Shown piece by piece: positions 41,481 through 48,448 of a stretch of DNA of 64,000 nt. Made by a program: the position numbers and the translations under genes. This stretch comes from Streptomyces sp. NBC_01288. Lineage in GTDB: Bacteria; Actinomycetota; Actinomycetes; Streptomycetales; Streptomycetaceae. Position 1 is the stretch's first letter. Each line of letters opens with the position of its first letter. The notes below the pieces were generated by a model. The model was not told the DNA's origin. It searched no databases and worked only from the letters and a program-made list of their open reading frames with translations. The DNA lies in NCBI RefSeq assembly GCF_035982055.1, contig NZ_CP108427.1:4402001-4466000 (forward strand), given 5' to 3'.

Positions 41481-42599
41481 TCAGCTGCCCCAGCAGGCGG
41501 AAGCGGCCTGCGCCGGGGACTGGACCGTCAGACCGGCGAGGGACTTGGCGGCGACCAGCGCGGTGCCGGTGTCATAGAACGACTTGCCGCTGGTGACGCC
41601 GGGCTTGCTGCCGCCGCGGGCCAGCTTCGCGATGGAGCTGACGCCGAGGGCCGCCATCTTCCCCGGGTACTGCACGGCGTCGGCGGCGAACTTGCCGCTG
41701 GTGACGTTCTTCAGGCCCGAGCAGCTGCCGTCGATCGCGTAGATCGCGACGCTCTTCTCCTTGTTCGCGGCCTTCAGCGCGTTGTACGCGCCCTCGCCCG
41801 CGGGCTCGTTGATCGCGTAGACCACGTTGATGTCCGGGTTGGCCGACAGGCAGTTCTCCATCGCGGTGCGTCCGCCGTCGATGGCGCCCTGGGTGGGCTG
41901 GTGGCAGGCGATCTTGTACGTGCCGCCCGTGCCGCCCGTGTACTTCCCGGACTTGGCCTCCTTGCCGTTCTCGGTCTTGCTGCCCGGGTCGATGCCCATG
42001 CCCTCCAGGAAGCCGTGGTCGCGGTCGATGTCCACCGAGACGACCTGGTTGTTGAACAGGTCGAGCATGGCGATGACCGCGGGCTTGCCGTTCAGGGCCG
42101 CCGCCGCGTACTGGCCGTCGAGCTTGCCCGCCTGCTCGTTGTCGGTCGCGTAGGTGATGTCCGCGACGTTCGCCGGGTTCGGTGCGGTGTCCAGGGCGAT
42201 CACGAAGAGGCCGGCCTGCTTGGCGCGCTTCAGCGCGGTGTTCACCGCGTCGCCGTTGGTGGTGATCAGGATGCCCTTGTCGCCGCGCGAGACGGCGTTG
42301 TCGATGGCGGTGATCTGGGTCTGGGTGTCGCCGTCCGACGTTCCCGCCGCCACCGTGAGGCTCACCTTGTCCTTGGTGGCCTGCGTCTTGGCGTCCTTCT
42401 CCATGCTCACGAAGTACGGGTTGCTCAGCGTCTTCAGGATCAGCGACACACCCACCTTCCCGCTGCCGGACGACGAGGAGCCCGAGTCGGAGGAACCGCA
42501 GGCCGCGAGGGTGGCGCCGAGGCAGATGGTGACGCCGACGGCTGCCGCCCGGGTGCGCCGACTGCGGAGGCCCGACGCCTGGCTGGAGGAGAGGTTCAT
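41481..42599 (-). CDS. Sugar ABC transporter substrate-binding lipoprotein
   Basis: 372 residues from ATG 42599. The lipobox is LGATLAACGSSDS, followed by a Ser/Gly linker. The type-I binding fold is visible: KVGVSLILKTLSNPYFVSMEKDAK, DAVSRGDKGILITTNGD-like segment, GLFVIALDTAPN, YAINEPAGEGAYNALKAA and YAIDGSCSGLKNV. It is in the ribose/fructose-binding group; the sugar is not certain. It is the first gene of the operon, with a LacI-type operator 38 bases before its start. Confidence 0.92.
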   Translation of the reverse strand: MNLSSSQASGLRSRRTRAAAVGVTICLGATLAACGSSDSGSSSSGSGKVGVSLILKTLSNPYFVSMEKDAKTQATKDKVSLTVAAGTSDGDTQTQITAIDNAVSRGDKGILITTNGDAVNTALKRAKQAGLFVIALDTAPNPANVADITYATDNEQAGKLDGQYAAAALNGKPAVIAMLDLFNNQVVSVDIDRDHGFLEGMGIDPGSKTENGKEAKSGKYTGGTGGTYKIACHQPTQGAIDGGRTAMENCLSANPDINVVYAINEPAGEGAYNALKAANKEKSVAIYAIDGSCSGLKNVTSGKFAADAVQYPGKMAALGVSSIAKLARGGSKPGVTSGKSFYDTGTALVAAKSLAGLTVQSPAQAASACWGS

Positions 42600-42636
42600 G
42601 ACGTGATCCCTTTCGAGCCGTCCCTTGGTCGACGCT

Positions 42637-42652
42637 GAGACAACGTTGACTC
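42637..42652. promoter_or_regulatory. LacI-type operator before the sugar ABC operon
   Basis: GAGACAACGTTGACTC is palindromic except for the A/A pair next to the CAACGTTG core. The central CG between AA and TT is the LacI-family hallmark. It lies in the divergent region between the operon and the lacI-type gene. Confidence 0.7.
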
Positions 42653-42738
42653 GACGGGATAGTGGGCCCGTATGGACGAGCGCGTCAAGACACTGGTAAA
42701 CATGCGTCGGCAACGAGTCGGTAACGCAGAATCAGTTG

Positions 42739-42754
42739 GAGACAACGATGACCC
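42739..42754. promoter_or_regulatory. Second LacI-type half-matching operator at the repressor start
   Basis: GAGACAACGATGACCC matches the first operator at 14 of 16 positions and overlaps the repressor's ATG. It suggests autoregulation or looping across about 100 bases. Confidence 0.5.
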
Positions 42755-43806
42755 TGGGCGAGCCGCCGTCGCCGTCCCCGCGCAGCCGCCCCACCATGCG
42801 CGAGGTGGCGGCACTGGCAGGCGTCGCCATCAAGACGGTCTCCCGCGTGGTCAACGAGGTGCCCACCGTCGATCCGGTCATCGCCGCGCGGGTGCGCGAC
42901 GCGGCCGACAAACTGGGCTACCGGCCGAACCTGACCGCCAGCAGCCTGCGCCGCGGGGACGGCCGTACGGCCACGATCGGGATGCTCGTCGAGGACTCGG
43001 CGAACCCCTTCTCGGCGGCCCTGACCCGCACCGTCGAGAACGTGGCACGGGGGCGCGGAGTGCTCGTACTGGTCGGAAGCCTGGACGAGGACCCGGCCCG
43101 GGAACGGGAGTTGGCCCGTGCCCTCATCGACCGGCGGGTCGACGGCCTGGTGATCGTGCCGGCCGGGCGCGACCACAGCTATCTGATCAGCGAGCAGCGG
43201 TCGGGCACCCGCGTGGTCTTCGTCGACCGCGAGCCCAGCCTGCTCGACGCGGACACCGTCGTCTCCGACAACCGGCAGGGCACCCTCACCGCCGTCAACC
43301 ACCTGCTGAAGGCGGGCCACCGCCGTATCGCCTACCTCGGCGACCGCGCGAGCATCTCCACCGCCGGCCAGCGTTTCGACGGCTACCGGCACGCCCTGGA
43401 AGTCGGGCACATCGAGTACGACGACGAGATCGTCCGGCACACCGGGGCCAGCGAGGAGTCCGCGATCGCCGCGACCCGGCGGCTGCTGGCGCTGCCGAAC
43501 CCGCCCACCGCACTGTTCACCAGCCAGAACCTCGTCACCATAGGAGCCGTGCGAGCCCTGCGCGCCCTCGGACTACAGGACACCGTCGCCCACGTGGGCT
43601 TCGACGACTTCCCCCTGGCCGACATCCTCAGCCCGGGGATCTCCGTCATCGCCCAGGACGTCGAGCAGTTGGGCAGGACAGCCGCCGAGATGCTCTTCCG
43701 CAGACTGGACGGCGACCAGTCACCCACCCGCACCGTCACCATCCCGACCCGGCTGATCGAGCGGGGCTCCGGCGAGATCCCGGCCGGGGTACCCCACCAC
43801 GACTGA
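42748..43806 (+). CDS. LacI-family transcriptional regulator
   Basis: 352 residues from ATG 42748 (a TTG at 42736 is less likely). The HTH reads TMREVAALAGVAIKTVSRVVNEVPTVDPVIAARVRDAADKLGYRPN, residues about 16-62. The effector domain has GMLVEDSANPFSA, DGLVIVPAGRDHSYL and GHRRIAYLGDRASISTAGQRFDGY. It should repress the divergent sugar ABC operon until the sugar binds. Confidence 0.93.
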   Translation: MTLGEPPSPSPRSRPTMREVAALAGVAIKTVSRVVNEVPTVDPVIAARVRDAADKLGYRPNLTASSLRRGDGRTATIGMLVEDSANPFSAALTRTVENVARGRGVLVLVGSLDEDPARERELARALIDRRVDGLVIVPAGRDHSYLISEQRSGTRVVFVDREPSLLDADTVVSDNRQGTLTAVNHLLKAGHRRIAYLGDRASISTAGQRFDGYRHALEVGHIEYDDEIVRHTGASEESAIAATRRLLALPNPPTALFTSQNLVTIGAVRALRALGLQDTVAHVGFDDFPLADILSPGISVIAQDVEQLGRTAAEMLFRRLDGDQSPTRTVTIPTRLIERGSGEIPAGVPHHD

Positions 43807-43863
43807 CCCGCTACGGCTGACCCGCCGCCGGCGATCGGCGAAGCCCTCATGAAAGCTGTGCCG

Positions 43864-43917
43864 TCCAGACTAACTGCTGTCCGGCCTGCGACTGGTTAGA
43901 AATGACCCCACCCCCGG
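43864..43917 (+). repeat. TCTAACC/GGTTAGA palindromic element, copy D (degenerate)
   Basis: ACTGGTTAGAAATGACCCCA is well preserved; the left half is reduced to ACTAACT and the spacing is 18 rather than 19 bases. It lies at the edge of the remnant-rich segment. Confidence 0.55.
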
Positions 43918-43932
43918 CGACAAGAACCTTCG

Positions 43933-44019
43933 TCAGGCCGTGGTCACCGTCAGGCCCTCCGGCGCCGTCACCTGTGCTGTTCCGTCTGCCGTGACCGTGA
44001 TGTCCAGTCGGTCCCCGGC
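43933..44019 (-). pseudogene. C-terminal remnant, probably of a glycoside hydrolase
   Basis: Reading leftwards the frame gives [16 protein letters not shown]..., ending TVTTA and a stop at 43933-43935, with no start. The strand-rich pattern is like the last beta-sandwich domain of large glycosidases. It is cut at about 44019, where the opposite-strand permease remnant begins. Confidence 0.45.
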
Positions 44020-44169
44020 ATGATCCTGCCGCTCATGGTGGACGCGGCCGGCATCTTCATCATGAAGCAGTTCTTCGAGGCGATCCCCCGCGAGGTGGAG
44101 GAGGCCTCCCGCGTCGACTTCCAGCGCTACTTCGTGCAGGACGCGAACGCCGGGGCGGTCAAGGAGTAG
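44020..44169 (+). pseudogene. Remnant of a carbohydrate ABC permease (MalG type) with internal deletion
   Basis: 50 codons. The first 33 match the inner-membrane loop region of MalG-type permeases ([20 protein letters not shown], the EAA-type loop); the last 16 ([16 protein letters not shown]) match the extreme C-terminus of the same family. The intervening roughly 80 residues are gone, with the frame kept. All membrane helices are lost, so it cannot work. Confidence 0.7.
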
Positions 44170-44181
44170 CGGACGGTCTCG

Positions 44182-44670
44182 TCACAGCCCCTGGAGCCCG
44201 CCCCGGGCCGCGATGCGTTCACGGATACGCGCGGCCATGTCGGCGAACTCCTCCGGCCGTACGGCCAGTACCCCGTTCTCCGCCATCAGCGCGTGGAACT
44301 GCTGCCGCCCGTAGGGCACACCCGGCGGCAGGCCGGCGATGTGCCAGTGCAGATGCGCGTTGCCCTGCATGCTCCCCAGCGAGTACAGGTACGTCCGTTC
44401 GGCTCCCACGCACTCCTCCACCGCGAGGGCGACCTCCCGGACGACGAGCATGAGCCGGACGTACGCCTCCGGGTCGAGATCCCGGACGACATGCTCGACA
44501 TGCCTCTTCGGCGCGACCAGGACCTTTCCGGCCAGGGTGGGCCACCGGTCGAGGAACGCGATGTGGTCCGCGTCCTCGAAGACCGTGTGATGCCCGTACC
44601 CGGGGTGCCCCGACACGAAGGCACACACGAAGCACGGCCCACGCCGGGCTCTGTCCTCATAGGCGTCCAA
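44182..44670 (-). CDS. HIT-family nucleotide hydrolase/transferase
   Basis: 162 residues with a TTG start at 44670 (GGGAAGGGTGG precedes it). The histidine triad is NAHLHWHIAGLP near residues 108-119. Two N-terminal cysteines (GPCFVCAF) suggest a zinc site, as in Fhit/GalT-like branches. Likely a dinucleotide polyphosphate or AMP-conjugate hydrolase. It lies between remnants and shares no operon. Confidence 0.88.
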   Translation of the reverse strand: MDAYEDRARRGPCFVCAFVSGHPGYGHHTVFEDADHIAFLDRWPTLAGKVLVAPKRHVEHVVRDLDPEAYVRLMLVVREVALAVEECVGAERTYLYSLGSMQGNAHLHWHIAGLPPGVPYGRQQFHALMAENGVLAVRPEEFADMAARIRERIAARGGLQGL

Positions 44671-44761
44671 CTCGGCTCGCCACCCTTCCCGTTCCGCGGA
44701 GTTCGTACAGGGCTTGGTCGTCCACCGAGGACCACGCCCCCCGGAGTGGCCGTCCGGCGTC

Positions 44762-44800
44762 CTACGGCCGGAAGCCGTCGATCGCGAGTTCCATCAGGCG
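44762..44800 (-). pseudogene. C-terminal remnant of a TetR-type regulator
   Basis: The minus strand reads RLMELAIDGFRP then a stop at 44762-44764, the usual last residues of TetR_C proteins. Nothing upstream continues as TetR; the sequence passes into the opposite-strand epimerase remnant. Confidence 0.4.
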
Positions 44801-44810
44801 GGCAGCCCGC

Positions 44811-45499
44811 GCCGCCCGCGTCCGCAGGGTGGTGCTGACCAGCGCGTTCGGCGCCTCGGCTACGGCCATCCGGCGCGCTCGACGCCGTTCACGGAGGAGG
44901 ACTGGACGAACGTCGACGCCGACATCGCGCCGTACCAGAGGTCCAAGACGCTCGCCGAGCGTGCGGCCTGGCGGTTCGTCCGGGAGGAGGGCGACGGGCT
45001 CGAACTCGGCGCCGTGCACCCGGTCGGCGTGCTCGGCCCCGTCCTCGGGCCCGACGATCCGCCGTCGCTGCGGATCATCCGGGGCATGGTCGACGGGGAA
45101 ATGGCCATCTGCCCGCCGTTCGGATCGAGTTGGGTCGACGTCCGCGACGTGGCGGACCTCCATCTGCGCGCCATGACCGATACCTCGGCGGCCGGTGAGC
45201 GCCGCCTCGCCTCCGCCGGCCGCAGCCTGCGCACCGTCGAGGTCGCCCGCATCCTGCGCGGCCGGCTCGGCGACCGCGCCCCGAAGGCACCCACCCGCGA
45301 ACTGCCCCTGGTCCTCGCTCGTTTCCTCGGCCGGTTCACCCCCCAGTTGCGCGCGCTGCGCCCGCAACTCGGCCAGGACTTCGACGCCACCGGCGCGAAG
45401 GCACAACGCCTCCTCGGCTGGACGCCCCGCCCCGTCGCCGACACCATCGCCGACACCGCGGAGAGCCTCCTCGCGCACGGCCTGGCCACGGGGGCGTGA
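44811..45499 (+). pseudogene. Truncated, frameshifted NAD-dependent epimerase/reductase
   Basis: The N-terminal Rossmann half is missing. RVRRVVLTSAFGA is followed in another frame by GYGHPARSTPFTEEDWT, so one base appears to be lost near 44855. The rest is well kept: YQRSKTLAERAAW (catalytic YxxxK), VHPVGVLGPVLG, WVDVRDVADLHLRAM and a C-terminal TGAKAQRLLGWTPRP. The family (extended SDR, dihydroflavonol-reductase-like) needs the lost GxxGxxG motif, so this is a pseudogene. Confidence 0.75.
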
Positions 45500-45631
45500 G
45501 ACCACTCCCGACGGGCGGCGGAAACACGTCGGAACTTCGGGAACCGTATTGCCCGGTGTGGCCCTGACCCCGACGGCAGGCGTGTCAGGATGATGATCTG
45601 ACAGCGACTCTTCAATACGGAGCCTGGCCTC

Positions 45632-46453
45632 ATGACCTCTCCCAGCGGGGACGGCAGTGGCGCGCAGCCACTGATCATCGACACCAGCAAGCCCCACCCG
45701 GCCCGGATGTACGACTACTTCCTCGGCGGCAAGGACAACTACGAGGTCGACCGGGAGGCCGCCGAGCAGTTCATCAAGGCGGCGCCGGAGGTGCGGGAGG
45801 GCGTACGGGCCAACCGGCGCTTCATGCACCGGGCCGTCCGCCATGTCGTCCAGGAGGGCGGGGTACGGCAGATCCTCGACATCGGCACCGGCCTGCCCAC
45901 CGAGCCGAACGTGCACCAGATCGCGCACGCCATCGCCCCGGACACGCGGATCGTCTACGTCGACAACGACCCGATCGTCAGCACCCACTCGATGGCCCTC
46001 ATGGAGGACACCGACACCTCCGTCATCCTGGCCGACCTGCGCGACCCCCGCTCGATCCTCGACCACCCCGAGGTCCGCAAGGCCATCGACTTCGACCAGC
46101 CGGTCGCGGTCCTGCTCGTCGCCGTCGTGCACTTCCTGTCCGACGACGGCGACGACCCCTACGGCATCGTCGCCACCCTGCGCGACGCGCTGCCGGCCGG
46201 TTCCTACCTCGTCCTGTCGCACGCCACGGGGGACGTCCACGAGGACGGCCGGCACGACGCGGCGTCCGTCTACAACCGGGCCACCGCCACCCTCAACCTC
46301 CGCGCCCACGCCCAAGTCCTGGACTTCTTCGGCGACTTCACCCTCGTGGACCCGGGCCTGGTCCGCGTCACCCACTGGCGGCCGGACGAGACCCCGGCCC
46401 CGGGCGCCGCGCCGATCGGCATCTACGGCGGGGTTGCCCGCAAGGACAACTAG
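45632..46453 (+). CDS. S-adenosyl methyltransferase, DUF574 family
   Basis: 273 residues. Family motifs: DTSKPHPARMYDYFLGGKDNYEVDREAAEQ at about 16-45, RQILDIGTGLPTEPNVHQIA (SAM loop) near 87-106, RIVYVDNDPIVSTH, and VAVLLVAVVHFLSDDGDDPYGIV. Streptomyces carries many paralogues; substrates are unknown. It stands alone between remnants and the GOLPH3-like gene. Confidence 0.92.
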   Translation: MTSPSGDGSGAQPLIIDTSKPHPARMYDYFLGGKDNYEVDREAAEQFIKAAPEVREGVRANRRFMHRAVRHVVQEGGVRQILDIGTGLPTEPNVHQIAHAIAPDTRIVYVDNDPIVSTHSMALMEDTDTSVILADLRDPRSILDHPEVRKAIDFDQPVAVLLVAVVHFLSDDGDDPYGIVATLRDALPAGSYLVLSHATGDVHEDGRHDAASVYNRATATLNLRAHAQVLDFFGDFTLVDPGLVRVTHWRPDETPAPGAAPIGIYGGVARKDN

Positions 46454-46470
46454 CCACCCGCGCCCCGCCG

Positions 46471-47214
46471 TTAGTCACCTATCGTGATCGTCCTGCCCTC
46501 CCGGCCCGGCAGCGAGAAGCCCAGCACGGTGCTCGTGTCGCGCAGGGTTTCCGGGAGGGCGCCCGCCGCGCCGGTGCCTCGGGCGCGTTCGAGGCGCTGG
46601 GGTCGGGTCAGGGTGAGGCCGAAGTCCTTCGTGAGACCGGCGCCGTCCAGCAAGTCGCAGAGGAACAGCATGTGTTCGTCGAGCGGCACCTGTTCGGCGC
46701 GGACGGCACGGACGCCGTTGAGCAGAGCGGTACGGAGGACCGGGTCCGGGTGATGGCGGGTTCTGGTGAGGAAGGTGCCGGGGGTGTGGCGCAGCGCCCC
46801 TCGTTCGGTGAGGGCGGCCGTGTGCAGTGCGAGTGCTCCTCGGCCGCGTTCCCTCAGCCAGCGGGTCACCGTCAGGGGGCGGGGGGCGAGGGTGGCAGTA
46901 CGGGCGCGTAACGCGGACAGCAGGTCATCCGCCCAAGTCAGTCCCGTGCCAGGCATGTTGGGCAGGTCGGGCGTGCTGGACCTCAGCTCGATCTCGCCCC
47001 GCAGCTGGTAGATCTCCAGGCCCAGTTTTCCTGTCTTCCGCGGTCTGACCAACAGCCTTCTCCGCAGGGCCAGTTCGCCGAGCTCCGCCGCCGCGCAACC
47101 TGCCGCCGTCTGGGCCGAGTTAGGCACCCTGCCGTTCTCCCCGTACGACAGCAGGGTGAACTCCTCGGGCAGGGACAGGCGTTGGAGCGGGGCGGGTCCG
47201 AACATGCGGTGCAT
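46471..47214 (-). CDS. GOLPH3/VPS74 (GPP34)-like protein
   Basis: 247 residues. The family pattern is seen: LSLPEEFTLLSYGENGRVPN at residues 13-32, AAELGELALRRRLLV, and long Leu/Arg-rich helices such as VLRTALLNGVRAVRAEQVPLDEHMLFLCDLLDGAGL. Eukaryotic relatives bind phosphatidylinositol-4-phosphate; the bacterial role is unknown but may be in membranes or development. Codon 102 (46909-46911) is TTA, so expression should depend on bldA. Confidence 0.87.
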   Translation of the reverse strand: MHRMFGPAPLQRLSLPEEFTLLSYGENGRVPNSAQTAAGCAAAELGELALRRRLLVRPRKTGKLGLEIYQLRGEIELRSSTPDLPNMPGTGLTWADDLLSALRARTATLAPRPLTVTRWLRERGRGALALHTAALTERGALRHTPGTFLTRTRHHPDPVLRTALLNGVRAVRAEQVPLDEHMLFLCDLLDGAGLTKDFGLTLTRPQRLERARGTGAAGALPETLRDTSTVLGFSLPGREGRTITIGD

Positions 47215-47241
47215 TCTGCATGGCGGGGCGGCCGTCCGGGG

Positions 47242-47365
47242 TCAGGTCGCGGTACCGGGCAGGTCGAACCACACCGCCTTGCCCTCCGGGCGGGACAGGC
47301 CGCCGTACGGTACGACGGTGCCGTGGCCCTGGCCGCCCGTGCCCCAGCGCTCCGGCGTCAAACTC
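47242..47365 (-). pseudogene. C-terminal remnant, probably of an anti-sigma-type ATP-binding protein
   Basis: The minus-strand frame ending at 47242 reads RWGTGGQGHGTVVPYGGLSR then PEGKAVWFDLPGTAT. The RWG...GK.VW.DL pattern is that of the last strand of HATPase_c anti-sigma regulators in Streptomyces. The N, G1 and G2 boxes are not found upstream; the frame instead runs into the palindromic element at 47463. Confidence 0.45.
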
Positions 47366-47462
47366 CGTCGGCGGGTCCGTCCCCCAGTTGGACACCGCGC
47401 AGACCGACACTGGGCACGGTGCCGCGTTCCTGGACTCCAGCGCCCAACTGCACCACCACCCT

Positions 47463-47530
47463 CCACAAGCTGGGACATTTTCTAACCAGTCAACACGGAC
47501 GAGAGTGGTTAGATCTACCCCAGCCTCCAG
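47463..47530 (-). repeat. TCTAACC/GGTTAGA palindromic element, copy C
   Basis: On the minus strand it runs from CTGGAGGCTGGGGTAGATCT through CTAACC, 19 bases, TTGACTGGTTAGAAAATG, to CCCAGCTTGTGG. This matches copies A and B 30 kb away. It lies at the broken end of the anti-sigma remnant. Confidence 0.72.
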
Positions 47531-47695
47531 CGACCCCCACCACCCGCACTCCCTCCTCCTCGCCCACCGGCGTGATGGTGGAGCCAGCCGCACCCCCAAC
47601 TGGGCAGCTCACCCCCTCGTGGCGGCAGCCCGGCGACGGCATCGTTGATCTCGCACGGTCAAGGTCAACGACTCGCCGGAAGGAAACCGACCGCC

Positions 47696-47848
47696 ATGCC
47701 TCACACCGCCGTCTCCCTCACCAAGGACGCCCGTACCACGCAGCCGTCCCCCGCCCGGCGCACCCCGCACACCACCCCTCGCGTGATGCCCCTCTGGCAG
47801 GCGATGGCGCACCTGTTCGCCCCGGCCGACGGCACGGTGCGATCGTGA
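47696..47848 (+). CDS. Possible 50-residue small protein
   Basis: ATG 47696 has AGGAA ten bases before it. The product is basic and Pro/Thr-rich, with a short amphipathic end (RVMPLWQAMAHLFAPADG). The reading frame is open further upstream but without a better start. It could be a genuine small regulatory peptide or chance; the neighbourhood is remnant-rich. Confidence 0.4.
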   Translation: MPHTAVSLTKDARTTQPSPARRTPHTTPRVMPLWQAMAHLFAPADGTVRS

Positions 47849-47857
47849 ACCCCCGCG

Positions 47858-48307
47858 TCACCCGCGCCCGCTGAGACGCGCCCGCCGTACCCCCCACTCC
47901 CGTTCGGCCACGGCGAGGCTCTGCTCCAACGTCTCGACGAACCCCGTCCGGGTCACCGTCGCCACCGCTTCGGTACCCGTGGCCGTGCCCCGATCGCCGT
48001 GCAGTCGGCAGGCGAGGTGGATCCAGTCGCCGTCGGGGAAGGCGTACGCCCACACGTCGTTGGTGCACTCCCCCCACTCCAGGAAGTCGCAGGCGAAACC
48101 CGCCGGTCGCGCGCCCGGTGTGCGGAAGCGCCGCAACTCGTCGGTGAGTTCCTTGACCAGCAGGGGCGGATAGAACGCGTTGTCCCACGTGTTCACATGC
48201 AGCCCGCCGACGAAGACATCGACGCACAGCAGATGGGCGTCCTGTTCGAGGTGGAACTCCAACCCGAATCCGGCCCGCGTCCCGAACAACATGCCTGCCT
48301 CTCCCAT
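47858..48307 (-). CDS. Hypothetical soluble protein
   Basis: 149 residues from ATG 48307 (ATG 48292 is an alternative). No signal or membrane helix. It contains alternating strands with acidic and aromatic residues: FGLEFHLEQDAHLLCVDVFVGG, TWDNAFYPPLLVKELTDELRRF and WGECTNDVWAYAFPDGDWIHLACRLH. The look is that of small immunity-type or DUF proteins of actinobacteria, but no family is recognised. Divergent from the secreted phosphatase. Confidence 0.65.
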   Translation of the reverse strand: MGEAGMLFGTRAGFGLEFHLEQDAHLLCVDVFVGGLHVNTWDNAFYPPLLVKELTDELRRFRTPGARPAGFACDFLEWGECTNDVWAYAFPDGDWIHLACRLHGDRGTATGTEAVATVTRTGFVETLEQSLAVAEREWGVRRARLSGRG

Positions 48308-48398
48308 ATCCGCCCCGCCTTGACCCGACCCTACTGATCCACTCGCGGCGCACAGCCGACAAGCGTCGACAAAGCGCCGCGAAAGCCGGGCCCCCGGA

Positions 48399-48430
48399 GT
48401 CACCCGCAGTGCACCCGGCGTTCATGTCAT
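48399..48430 (+). promoter_or_regulatory. Candidate PHO box (phosphate control)
   Basis: Three direct units follow one another: GTCACCCGCA, GTGCACCCGGC, GTTCATGTCAT (10, 11 and 11 bases), resembling the GTTCAC-type 11-base repeats bound by PhoP in Streptomyces. It ends just before the phosphatase start, so the geometry is tight. Confidence 0.35.
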
Positions 48431-48448
48431 CCGCGAAACATGCGCCAC

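Noticed and set aside
47645-47695. Longer version of the 50-residue small ORF
   Set aside because: The upstream part has no ribosome site and no coding character; ATG 47696 with AGGAA is the better start.
47182-47874. 230-codon plus-strand open frame
   Set aside because: Low complexity, runs through the palindromic element and the anti-sigma remnant; no ribosome site.
43864-48300. Integrated plasmid or prophage island
   Set aside because: Remnants are of ordinary chromosomal genes; there is no integrase, tRNA attachment site or phage gene.
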